Made by a program: the position numbers and the translations under genes. Below are positions 1 to 6,598 of a DNA stretch of 9,057 nucleotides, one piece after another. The stretch is from assembly GCA_900556705.1 (NCBI GenBank), contig USPT01000038.1, positions 1-9,057 of the forward strand, written 5' to 3'. Below the pieces are notes generated by a model, which was not told the DNA's origin, did not search any database, and saw only the letters and a list, made by a program, of their open reading frames with translations. Within the stretch, counting starts at the first letter, position 1. The number at the start of each line of letters is the position of its first letter. This DNA is from an uncultured Collinsella sp. GTDB lineage: Bacteria; Actinomycetota; Coriobacteriia; Coriobacteriales; Coriobacteriaceae.

Positions 1-77
1 TGCGGGCCACGCGGCTGGGCGACGGGCTGTGAAGGCAACCCGATTGGCCCGCATCTGGAGTTTGTTTCTACTGCGTT

Positions 78-106
78 GGTATTACTTGGTAATCCTAAGT
101 ATTACC
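78..106. promoter_or_regulatory. Cluster of three ATTAC/GTAAT half-sites, possible operator
   Basis: ATTAC (81-85) and GTAAT (89-93) form an inverted repeat with a 3-nt spacer. The same GTAAT forms a second inverted repeat with ATTAC at 101-105 (7-nt spacer), extended to GGTAAT/ATTACC. The three arms lie within 29 bp in an A/T-rich island, which could be a protein-binding site for a gene beyond the left edge or part of a 3'-end hairpin. No regulator family is recognised. Confidence 0.25.
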
Positions 107-136
107 CCGCAGATAGAATACCATACCCAACCCTAT

Positions 137-159
137 GGGGACGGAGAAAAAACGGATCA
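137..159 (-). repeat. Copy A of a dispersed TGATCCG-T-tract-CTCCGTCCCC motif
   Basis: Read on the minus strand, this is TGATCCG, a run of T, then CTCCGTCCCC. The same words occur on the plus strand at 6488-6509 (with TTTTCC in the middle) and again on the minus strand at 6550-6534, where the two arms face each other in a hairpin. Here only one arm is present. All copies are intergenic, which fits a dispersed repeat or terminator-derived element. Confidence 0.5.
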
Positions 160-179
160 TTTTGTTGCTGAGTAAGTAT

Positions 180-1559
180 TTAGAGCGTGATGATGTCCGA
201 GATATTGAGGGCCTGAGCGTCGACGGCATCGTGCGTAGCAAGCAACAGCATGCGGCCGTCGAGCAAGTCGAGCACAACCTCGGCGCATGCGTCGCGCGCA
301 GCGGTATCTAGGCCGGTAAAGGGCTCGTCCAGAATCACTGCGCCGCCCGGACACAGCAGGGCTCGGGCAATCTCGACGCGACGGCGCTGCCCGCCCGAAA
401 GCTCGGCCACACGAGCATGCACATCGACCCCCGGCACCAGCAGGCGCAACAGGGCCGCGGCACTCGAGGCGTCCACGCGCGCGTCGGCGCACACCAGCAC
501 GTTATCCAAAGCCGAGGCGCCCTCTACCAGGCGCACATCCTGAAACACCATGGAGCACGGCGCGCACTCCCCCGCCGCCAGCGCAAGCAGCGTCGACTTG
601 CCCACGCCCGAGGTGCCCATCACGCAGGCGCGCCCACCGGCGGGCACACGAAGCACCAGTCCGTCGAGCGCCGGAGCCCAGGGAGCGCGATCGCCAACGG
701 CGAGCGCAAGCTCCGCAGCAGCCCTGCCGCCAGCAGAGCCGCCTGCACGTCCGCGAGGACAACGCCCATGCGCCCGCACAGCAGCACGCCATGCTGCGGG
801 CCCCGACGCCCGCAGCAGCCACACCAGCACGCGCTCGCATGCCCACGATGCCGCCACGACCAACACGGTCCACGCCAGCAGGTCAGCCGTCTCGATGAGC
901 AGTTTCGCCTGATAGATGCGCTCACCCACGGTGCCCACCGCCATGCCGATCAGCTCCGCCGCCACGCCGGCCTTCCAGCTCATGCCAATCACGGCGCGGG
1001 CGCACGAAAGCACAAACGGCAGGACTTCGCGCCAGGTGTGGGCACAAAACAGTCGCCAACCCCGCACGCCATGCAGACGAAACATCTGCTCCAGCGGTTT
1101 ATCCGCTTGCGTCAAGCCCTCGACCAGCGAAAAATACACTCCCGGCAGCGCCATCAAAAAGACCGCCGCAATGCTTACGCGCGCCGACCCCAGCCAAATG
1201 AGCAGCAGGACCACCACGCAGGCAACCGGCGTCGCCTTAACAAACGAAAGCGCCGGAGCCACCAAGCGGGCAAACGCCCGCGAGCGCGACGAAATTCCGG
1301 CCAGCAAACCACCGCACACCGCGGCAAGCGCCAAACCGCCTAGAATCCGCACACCCGAGCCCGCCAGAATCGCCCACGTGCCGGCATCGCATACCAGCCG
1401 CAGCAACGCCACCACAACAGCACCCGGACCCGGCAAAATCAGCGGCTGTGCCACCAGCGCCGCCACGAAGACCCACACGGCAAGCCAAAAGGCGGCAACG
1501 GCACCTGCTGCCGCCACCGCCTTCATACGCTCTATCATTTGTCGAGCAAACGCACGCAC
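180..1559 (-). CDS. ABC transporter permease-ATPase fusion, NitT/TauT type
   Basis: This 459-residue protein joins a membrane permease to its own ATPase. Residues about 15-250 are hydrophobic helices of the TauC/SsuC type, with an EAA-like coupling loop (EQMFRLHGVRGW, from 157). A Gly/Arg/Ala-rich linker (about 250-285) leads into a nucleotide-binding domain: Walker A GTSGVGKST (315-323), Q-loop Gln340, signature LSGGQ (387-391), Walker B AVILDEP (407-413) and switch His443. Walker A Lys to Q-loop Gln is only 19 residues, roughly half the usual distance, so the strands normally between them are missing. The GTG start at 1557-1559 has GGAG six bases upstream and begins 3 bp after the binding-protein stop, so the two are co-translated. 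It should power import of whatever the preceding lipoprotein binds; substrate unknown. The family call is firm. Confidence 0.88.
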   Translation of the reverse strand: MRAFARQMIERMKAVAAAGAVAAFWLAVWVFVAALVAQPLILPGPGAVVVALLRLVCDAGTWAILAGSGVRILGGLALAAVCGGLLAGISSRSRAFARLVAPALSFVKATPVACVVVLLLIWLGSARVSIAAVFLMALPGVYFSLVEGLTQADKPLEQMFRLHGVRGWRLFCAHTWREVLPFVLSCARAVIGMSWKAGVAAELIGMAVGTVGERIYQAKLLIETADLLAWTVLVVAASWACERVLVWLLRASGPAAWRAAVRAHGRCPRGRAGGSAGGRAAAELALAVGDRAPWAPALDGLVLRVPAGGRACVMGTSGVGKSTLLALAAGECAPCSMVFQDVRLVEGASALDNVLVCADARVDASSAAALLRLLVPGVDVHARVAELSGGQRRRVEIARALLCPGGAVILDEPFTGLDTAARDACAEVVLDLLDGRMLLLATHDAVDAQALNISDIITL

Positions 1560-1562
1560 GGG

Positions 1563-2618
1563 TTACTCCATGTAGTAGAAATCATCAGCCGGGAGCTTGC
1601 CGCCCACGGCGCTCGCGTCCGCATCGGCCAGCACCTTCAGGTACCCACCGAGCGCGGCCTTCATATCCCTCCCCGTCTGGCAGACAAGCATGCACCCGGG
1701 AATCGCCTTCTCGGCGATCTTGGCGTTATCCACGATGCCCGCATCGACCACGGCCTGCGCCCAGTCCGCCGGCGCCGCGTTCACGGCCTCAACGCTCGCA
1801 GCATGGCAGCTCAGGAATTCCGCCACGGCCTCGGGATGCTCCTCGGCAAAGGCACGGCGCACCACGGTCACACCCGTCAGCAAGCGCGAGCCCGTGTCTC
1901 CTGCCAGCTCGTCCCACACATCGGTCAGGCTCACCGGTGCCGACAGCTTGCCCTCGCTCTTGGCGATGGCCGCCGTCTTGAACGGCTCGGGTAGCACGCC
2001 CACGGCAGTCGGGTCGGCGAGCAGAGCCGAGAGCACCTCGGTAGGCTCGCTCTTAAACTCGAGCGTCACCTGACCGGCCAAGCCTGCGCGCTCCAGCAGG
2101 TAGTTCATGACGTACTCCGGCGTGGCGCCCTTGCCCGTCATATAGACAGTATGGCCCGCCAGATCGCCAAACGAGGCCACGCTCGCGTCGCCCGTCACAA
2201 TGTTCAGCACGCCCAGCGTGTTGATGTCGATGACCTGCACCGCGCCCTCGGTCTTGTTGTAGAGCACGCTCGCCACGTTGGCGGGCACCAGGGCGATATC
2301 GATATCGCCCTGAATGACCTTGGGCACAATCTCGTCGGCGGCAGTGTTGATCGCAAAGTCGAACTCATTGTCCGTCTCGCCATCGGCTGCCTGGTCCATA
2401 AACTGCACCAGACCGATCGACGTCGGACCCTTGAGCGAGGCGACGTGCACCTCGACCGGCTCTGCGGCAGCACCGGCGCCGTCCGTGGCAGCCGAGCCCG
2501 CGGCGGACCCGGCACCGGCAGCCCCGCCGCCACAGCCCGCGAGCGCAAGTGACAGGGCGCCCACGGCGAGCGCCGAGGCAAACCCCCGGCGCGACATTTC
2601 AAAATCAAACGCGCGCAT
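1563..2618 (-). CDS. Tat-type lipoprotein substrate-binding protein of a NitT/TauT-like ABC importer
   Basis: This 351-residue protein starts with a signal peptide carrying a twin-arginine motif (SRRGF, 9-13), a hydrophobic stretch and a lipobox LAGC, so Cys29 should be lipidated and the protein anchored outside the membrane. A Gly/Ala-rich linker runs to about residue 52. The mature domain (KGPTSIG near 63, GDIDIALVPANVASVLYN near 104-121, GATPEY near 164, and the C-terminal GGKLPADDFYY) matches the NMT1/SsuA-like binding-protein fold and, from memory, a family common in clostridia whose ligand is unknown. Cys271, Cys309 and Cys313 are unusual for an exported protein. I chose ATG 2616-2618: GAGGGG (2630-2635) lies 11 nt upstream, whereas it is only 2 nt from the alternative GTG at 2625-2627. 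It lies 2 bp after the hydrogenase stop and 3 bp before the permease-ATPase gene. Confidence 0.87.
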   Translation of the reverse strand: MRAFDFEMSRRGFASALAVGALSLALAGCGGGAAGAGSAAGSAATDGAGAAAEPVEVHVASLKGPTSIGLVQFMDQAADGETDNEFDFAINTAADEIVPKVIQGDIDIALVPANVASVLYNKTEGAVQVIDINTLGVLNIVTGDASVASFGDLAGHTVYMTGKGATPEYVMNYLLERAGLAGQVTLEFKSEPTEVLSALLADPTAVGVLPEPFKTAAIAKSEGKLSAPVSLTDVWDELAGDTGSRLLTGVTVVRRAFAEEHPEAVAEFLSCHAASVEAVNAAPADWAQAVVDAGIVDNAKIAEKAIPGCMLVCQTGRDMKAALGGYLKVLADADASAVGGKLPADDFYYME

Positions 2619-2620
2619 CG

Positions 2621-4432
2621 CTAGCACGTCCCCTCGTTAGGCATCGTCCATGCGTGATGGTCGGTATGCAGCAGTTCCTCGGCCAGTGGCGAGAGCGGCT
2701 TGCCCAAGAACTCGCGGTAGCACGCCTGGACATCAGGATTCTCGTGCGAGAAGCGAATGTCCGCAGCGGCATCCAGGCCCCACAGCACCTGACCGCGCTC
2801 GGCTGCCAGCTCGCAGCCGTCGTGAATGGGCTGACCGCCGCCACCGACGCAGCCGCCCGGGCACGCCATGACCTCAACGAAGTCATAGCTCACACGGCCG
2901 TCGCGAATCGCGTCGAGCAGGCGGGCGGCGTTGCCCAGCCCGTGCGCCACGGCAACACGCACCTTAGTGCCATCGATATCGGCGACGGCTTCCTTCCAGC
3001 CGTCGAGTCCGCGCACGTCAGTAAAGAAATCGGCATCTGGGTTCTTGCCCGTCACCAGGTAATATGCCGAGCGCACGGCGGCCTCCATCACGCCGCCCGT
3101 GGCACCAAAGATCACACCCGCGCCCGTGCCAAAGCCCAGCGGCGTATCGAGCGGCTCCTCGATCAGCGTGTCGACGCTCACGTGGCTCGCGCGGATCATG
3201 CGCACCATCTCGCGCACCGTCAGCGCAACATCTACGTCGGGCGCGCCGTCCTCGCCCACCATGCTCGGCAGCGCACACTCGGCCTTCTTGGCCGTACACG
3301 GCATAACGGACACCACGAACAGGCGCTCGGGCTCAACGCCCAGCACCTTGGCGTAGTAGGTCTTGGCGATGGCACCGAACATCTGCTGCGGCGACTTGGA
3401 CGTGGACAGGCTGTCAACAAACTCCGGATAGCGCGCCTTCACAAAGCGCACCCAGCCCGGGCAGCAGCTCGTAAACATGGGCCAGCCGCGGCTGTCGCCC
3501 TCACCCTTAGCGGCGGCGCCCAGGCGCTCGAGCAGCTCGGAGCCCTCCTCCATAATGGTGAGGTCGGCCGAGAAATCGGTATCGAACACGTACTCAAAGC
3601 CCACGCGGCGCAGCGCGCAAGCCAGACGCTCGACGGTTGCCTCCTCGCGCGGAATGCCGAGCTCCTCGCCCCAAGCACTACGCACGGCCGGCGCGATCTG
3701 CACCAGCACGATCTTGTCGGGATTAGCGAGCGCGTCAAACACGGTCTCGGTGTCGTCGCGCTCGCGCAGCGCGCCCGTCGGGCAATGCGTGATGCACTGG
3801 CCGCACGCGACACAATCGGTCTTGCCAATCGGCACGCGCCCGCGGGTGCCCACGGCGGTATGCGTGGCGCGGTTGGTCAGGTCCCAAATCCCTAGGCCCT
3901 GTACGCTCTCGCACACCTTGATGCAGCGCATGCATTTAATGCACTTGTCGTTTTCGCGGATGATGGGGAAATCGAAATCCCAGCCCTCGCCCGCCAAATG
4001 CCTTTGATACGGCAGATAGAAAATGCCCAGGTCGTTGGCAATGGTCTGCAGGTTGCAGTTACCGCTGCGCACACAGCTCGTGCAGCGTGAATCGTGCTGC
4101 GAAAGCAGCAGCTGCACGTTGGTGCGGCGCGCCTCGCGGGCCTTGGGGCTGTTGGTGTGGACCACCATACCATCGAGCACGTAGTTGTTGCAGGCGGCAA
4201 CCAGCTGGTCGCAGCCCTCAACCTCGACCACGCACACGCGGCAGCCGCCGATCTCGTTCAGATCGCGCAGGTAGCACAGGGTGGGAATCTGGATGCCGAC
4301 GGACTTGGCCGCGTCCAGGATCGTGGTGTGCTCGGGTACCACGACCTCGCAATTATCGATAGTGAGCTTGACCATATTGAGTGCTCCGCTTTCGGTGTTA
4401 TCGCTGACAGTGGGGTTGTTGAGCTCTACCAT
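2621..4432 (-). CDS. hydA: [FeFe] hydrogenase catalytic subunit, group A, CpI-like domain layout
   Basis: This 603-residue protein catalyses reversible H2 formation at the H-cluster in the cytoplasm. Numbering from the internal Met at residue 20: a [2Fe-2S] ferredoxin-like domain (Cys34, 45, 48, 62), a His-Cys [4Fe-4S] site (His94, Cys98, 101, 107), two [4Fe-4S] sites (Cys145/148/151 with 155, and Cys188/191/194 with 198), then the H-domain with L1 TSCCPGW (302), L2 MPCTAKKAE (358) and L3 EVMACPGGCVGGGGQP (501). All H-cluster cysteines and the proton-relay cysteine of TSCCP are present, so it should be active once matured. ATG 4430-4432 has GGAGG (4441-4445) eight bases upstream and overlaps the preceding stop by 7 bp. 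A second ATG at 4373-4375, also with GGAG, would give 584 residues, nearer the usual length. The partner is the flavoprotein encoded just upstream; maturases are not in the window. Confidence 0.96.
   Translation of the reverse strand: MVELNNPTVSDNTESGALNMVKLTIDNCEVVVPEHTTILDAAKSVGIQIPTLCYLRDLNEIGGCRVCVVEVEGCDQLVAACNNYVLDGMVVHTNSPKAREARRTNVQLLLSQHDSRCTSCVRSGNCNLQTIANDLGIFYLPYQRHLAGEGWDFDFPIIRENDKCIKCMRCIKVCESVQGLGIWDLTNRATHTAVGTRGRVPIGKTDCVACGQCITHCPTGALRERDDTETVFDALANPDKIVLVQIAPAVRSAWGEELGIPREEATVERLACALRRVGFEYVFDTDFSADLTIMEEGSELLERLGAAAKGEGDSRGWPMFTSCCPGWVRFVKARYPEFVDSLSTSKSPQQMFGAIAKTYYAKVLGVEPERLFVVSVMPCTAKKAECALPSMVGEDGAPDVDVALTVREMVRMIRASHVSVDTLIEEPLDTPLGFGTGAGVIFGATGGVMEAAVRSAYYLVTGKNPDADFFTDVRGLDGWKEAVADIDGTKVRVAVAHGLGNAARLLDAIRDGRVSYDFVEVMACPGGCVGGGGQPIHDGCELAAERGQVLWGLDAAADIRFSHENPDVQACYREFLGKPLSPLAEELLHTDHHAWTMPNEGTC
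4373..4386 (-). promoter_or_regulatory. Second possible hydrogenase start with its own ribosome binding site
   Basis: ATG at 4373-4375 is preceded on the minus strand by GGAG with an 8-nt spacer. Translation from here gives a protein beginning MVKLTIDNCEV, which is where the [2Fe-2S] domain of CpI-type hydrogenases normally begins. The 19 residues encoded upstream are polar and match no domain. Both starts look usable from the sequence. Confidence 0.45.
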
Positions 4433-6258
4433 TCCAGGTTCCTCCCTCCGCGGAACGCGCCAAAGCCAAAGTGGTCGCAACGCAGGCAGCGACTCGCCTC
4501 TTGGCGTGCCTCCTCCTCGGTAAGGCCCTGTTCGACCAGATTCCAATCGTGAATGCGCTCGCCGGCCTCGCGCTCGCCCAGCTCGCAGCGGCCGCACTCA
4601 TGCTTGCCCTTAAACTGGACGGTCGGCAGCTCCACGTCGAGCTTGATCTTGTGGTCAAAGCCCAGGTAGCGGTCGATGTTTGCCGAAGCCACGCGGCCGG
4701 CGTTGATGGCACGGATGACGGTGGCGGGGCCGGTCTGGCAGTCGCCGCCGCTAAAGAGGCCATCGAAGTTGGGCACGGCGCCGTCCGAATCGGTGACGAC
4801 GCGACCCCACTTGCAGGCGATGCCCATGTCCTCAAACGGCTTGGAATCGATATCCTGGCCAATGGCAACAAACACGCGCTCGCAGGGGATGACGCGCTCG
4901 GGCGTGGCAGCGGCACGCGGAGCCGGACGACCGCGACGGGGCTCGCCGATAATCTGCGGTTGCACGCGCAAGCCGTTCACGCGACCGTCCTCGCCCGTCT
5001 CGATGGCGAGCGGGGCCGTCAACTCCAGTACCTCGCAGCCCTCGGCCTGGGCACCGGCGATCTCGGCGTCCTGGGCCGTCATATCGCAGATGCGACGGCG
5101 GTAGACGATGCTCACCTTTTCGGCACCGCAGCGCACAGCAGAGCGCGCCACGTCCATGGCCACGTTGCCGCCGCCAATGACGCACACGCGCTGGCCGCTC
5201 AGGTCGGGCAGTTCGTCATCGCCGATGGCGCGCAGCATCTTGACGGCCGATTCCACGCCGGGCGCCTCTTCACCCGGAAGGCCGAGCTTCTTGTCACTGT
5301 GGGCACCGATGGCCAGGTAGACGGCATCGAACTCGTCGCGCAGACGGGCGAGCTCCTCGCCGTTGACGGAGTGGTCGAGCTCAACGTCGATACCGGCGCT
5401 CAAGATCCAGTCGATCTCGGCCTGCAGGCGCTCGCGCGGCAGACGATAGCTGGGGATGCCGTAGCGCAGCATGCCGCCCAAGTGATGGCGCTGCTCAAAA
5501 ATGGTCACCTTGTGACCCATCACGGCCAGGTAGTAGGCACAGGAAAGGCCGGCCGGGCCGCCGCCTATCACGGCGACGCGCTTACCGGTGTTGTCCGCCA
5601 CATGCGGCTTGTGGTCGTTGAGGTCACTGTGCTCAACGGCAAAACGCTTGAGGGCGAGGATATTCATGGGATCGTCGACCATGCCACGGCGGCAATGCAT
5701 CTCGCAGGGATGCTCGCACACCAGGCCACAGACGAGCGGTAGCGGGTTGTTCTTGCGGATGACCTTGACGGCGTCGGCATAACGGCCTGCCTCGACGAGC
5801 GAGATGTAACCAGGAATGTCGACGTGCGCCGGGCAGCCCGAGACACACGGGACGCGAGCCTCGCGGTCAAAGCCGCAGGAGTGCTCGCGGATGTGGTGCT
5901 CAAAATCGTCGCGAAAGCCACGAATAGCCGTGAGTGCCATGGCGCCGGCCTCGTAACCGATGGCGCAGTCACTCGAAAGGTAGATGGTGCGGGCCGTACG
6001 CTCGATCAGATTGAGCGTAGACTCATCGGCACGCCCTTCGAGCACATCGGCGAGCAGGTCGCTTAGCGCGCTCAGGCCCACACGGCAGGGAGTGCACTTG
6101 CCGCAGCTCTGGGTGGAGCACAGGTTGACGAGCGCTGCCGTAAACTCCACGGGACACGGGGCGAGCGAGCTCACCGCCAGACGACGTCCGAGCGCATCGT
6201 GCAGGTCGTCCATGACGGCCTGAGCGTGGCTGCGTTCCATTACATGCAGTCGAGCCAT
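4426..6258 (-). CDS. NuoF C-terminal-like / GltD-like NAD(P)H-dependent Fe-S flavoprotein, predicted hydrogenase electron-input subunit
   Basis: This 610-residue protein probably carries electrons between NAD(P)H and the hydrogenase. Residues about 38-122 match only the C-terminal helical bundle of NuoF, with SCGKCTPCR (Cys52/55/58) and Cys98 for one [4Fe-4S] cluster; the FMN/NADH Rossmann half is absent. From about 128 it is GltD-like: N-terminal cysteines (138, 142, 177, 181, 185, 189) for two [4Fe-4S] clusters, FAD motif GGGPAG (232-237), NAD(P) motif GGGNVAMD (362-369), an Arg-rich YRRR (386-389) that hints at NADPH, and FSGGDCQTGPATVIRAI (502-518) closing the FAD site. CGRC (555-558) and CLRC (591-594) near the end may hold a further cluster. 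ATG 6256-6258 follows GAGGGG by 5 nt; a GTG at 6271-6273 is less likely. It is the first gene of the operon and overlaps hydA by 7 bp. Glutamate synthase small subunit is the obvious misannotation; no large subunit is nearby. Confidence 0.9.
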   Translation of the reverse strand: MARLHVMERSHAQAVMDDLHDALGRRLAVSSLAPCPVEFTAALVNLCSTQSCGKCTPCRVGLSALSDLLADVLEGRADESTLNLIERTARTIYLSSDCAIGYEAGAMALTAIRGFRDDFEHHIREHSCGFDREARVPCVSGCPAHVDIPGYISLVEAGRYADAVKVIRKNNPLPLVCGLVCEHPCEMHCRRGMVDDPMNILALKRFAVEHSDLNDHKPHVADNTGKRVAVIGGGPAGLSCAYYLAVMGHKVTIFEQRHHLGGMLRYGIPSYRLPRERLQAEIDWILSAGIDVELDHSVNGEELARLRDEFDAVYLAIGAHSDKKLGLPGEEAPGVESAVKMLRAIGDDELPDLSGQRVCVIGGGNVAMDVARSAVRCGAEKVSIVYRRRICDMTAQDAEIAGAQAEGCEVLELTAPLAIETGEDGRVNGLRVQPQIIGEPRRGRPAPRAAATPERVIPCERVFVAIGQDIDSKPFEDMGIACKWGRVVTDSDGAVPNFDGLFSGGDCQTGPATVIRAINAGRVASANIDRYLGFDHKIKLDVELPTVQFKGKHECGRCELGEREAGERIHDWNLVEQGLTEEEARQEASRCLRCDHFGFGAFRGGRNLEW

Positions 6259-6480
6259 AAGATCCCCTCTCACATGGCAGCCCGGAGGCGAGGTCGGGCG
6301 AAATTGCTACACGCACAACACTGACCTAAAAAGTTGTGAGGTCTCCATACGGTTCGGCAGGCGGTATAAAATGTCACCCTCAGCGGTGAAATAGAACATT
6401 ACCGCAGATAAATGCCATATTTGATAAAACGCGTTACCAAATTGCAATATTCAATGTGAAAAAGAGCGCCTTACTATTTT
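6259..6480 (-). promoter_or_regulatory. Probable control region and leader of the hydrogenase operon
   Basis: This A/T-rich stretch directly precedes the first gene of the operon. GCGGT occurs at 6361-6365 and 6383-6387 (22 bp apart) and its inverse ACCGC at 6401-6405, possibly sites for a regulator. TTTATAC-like sequence around 6363-6371 could be a -10 element but no good -35 is seen. Closer to the gene, GACCT/AGGTC (6323-6327 with 6339-6343) and CACAAC/GTTGTG (6314-6319 with 6333-6338) are overlapping inverted repeats that cannot pair at the same time. The CACAAC/GTTGTG arms face the wrong way for a Rex operator. No riboswitch is recognised. Confidence 0.4.
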
Positions 6481-6488
6481 TCCTTTTT

Positions 6489-6550
6489 GATCCGTTTTCC
6501 TCCGTCCCCTTCGGATCACATGATCCCTTGGGAACGGAGGAAAACGGATC
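6489..6550 (+). terminator. Long hairpin with 17-bp perfect stem; intrinsic terminator only in the plus direction
   Basis: GATCCGTTTTCCTCCGT (6489-6505) is perfectly complementary to 6534-6550. The loop contains a further short inverted repeat, GGATCA/TGATCC (6513-6526). On the plus strand the stem is followed by GTTTTT (6551-6556), the layout of an intrinsic terminator. On the minus strand, where all genes lie, the stem is followed by an A-rich run, so it would not be a classical terminator for the flavodoxin-ferredoxin gene. Its arms belong to the same motif family as 137-159. Confidence 0.65.
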
Positions 6551-6554
6551 GTTT

Positions 6555-6587
6555 TTGGTGCAAAAGGGCCAGGTTTGTTTGCACCAA
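6555..6587 (-). terminator. Hairpin just after the flavodoxin-ferredoxin stop codon, no T tract
   Basis: TTGGTGCAAA (6555-6564) and TTTGCACCAA (6578-6587) form a perfect 10-bp stem with a 13-nt loop, beginning 11 bp after the stop codon at 6599-6601. The position suggests a transcript 3'-end structure, but the minus strand continues with AAAACG rather than a T run, so it is a weak or factor-dependent terminator at best. It lies 4 bp from the long hairpin at 6489-6550. Confidence 0.45.
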
Positions 6588-6598
6588 TCTCACTTGCG

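Larger units (their letters stand above)
1..179. other. Non-coding left end, downstream of the hydrogenase/ABC operon
   Basis: This stretch follows the TAA stop of the fused ABC transporter gene at 180-182. Frames 1 and 2 on the plus strand stay open into it (stops at 169-171 and 173-175), but neither has a start in the window, a recognisable product or consistent codon use. It holds a cluster of ATTAC/GTAAT half-sites (78-106) and one copy of an A/T-rich motif (137-159) that recurs at 6489-6550. I see no clear intrinsic terminator for the minus-strand operon: a 6-bp stem (GGTAAT at 88-93 with ATTACC at 101-106) exists but has no T tract after it. Confidence 0.5.

Noticed and set aside
1..32. 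Possible 3' end of a plus-strand gene (nine codons then TGA at 30-32)
   Set aside because: GC-rich third positions fit a gene, but nine codons cannot be identified and the other two frames are also open.
1..54. Possible minus-strand gene starting with ATG at 52-54 and leaving the window
   Set aside because: No ribosome binding site precedes the ATG and 18 codons show nothing recognisable.
2549..3895. Plus-strand open frame of 448 codons opposite hydA
   Set aside because: It is an antisense shadow. The minus strand encodes every hydrogenase motif, while the plus frame is His/Arg/Ala-rich with no domain or ribosome binding site.
4471..5742. Plus-strand open frame of 423 codons opposite the flavoprotein gene
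   Set aside because: Antisense shadow of a well-supported gene in GC-rich DNA; its composition mirrors the opposite codons and no family is recognised.
4426..6258. Annotation as glutamate synthase small subunit (gltD)
   Set aside because: There is no large subunit nearby, an extra NuoF-like domain is fused in front, and the gene overlaps hydA.
6314..6338. Rex-like operator in the hydrogenase leader
   Set aside because: The arms are CACAAC then GTTGTG, the reverse of the TTGTG...CACAA order of Rex sites.
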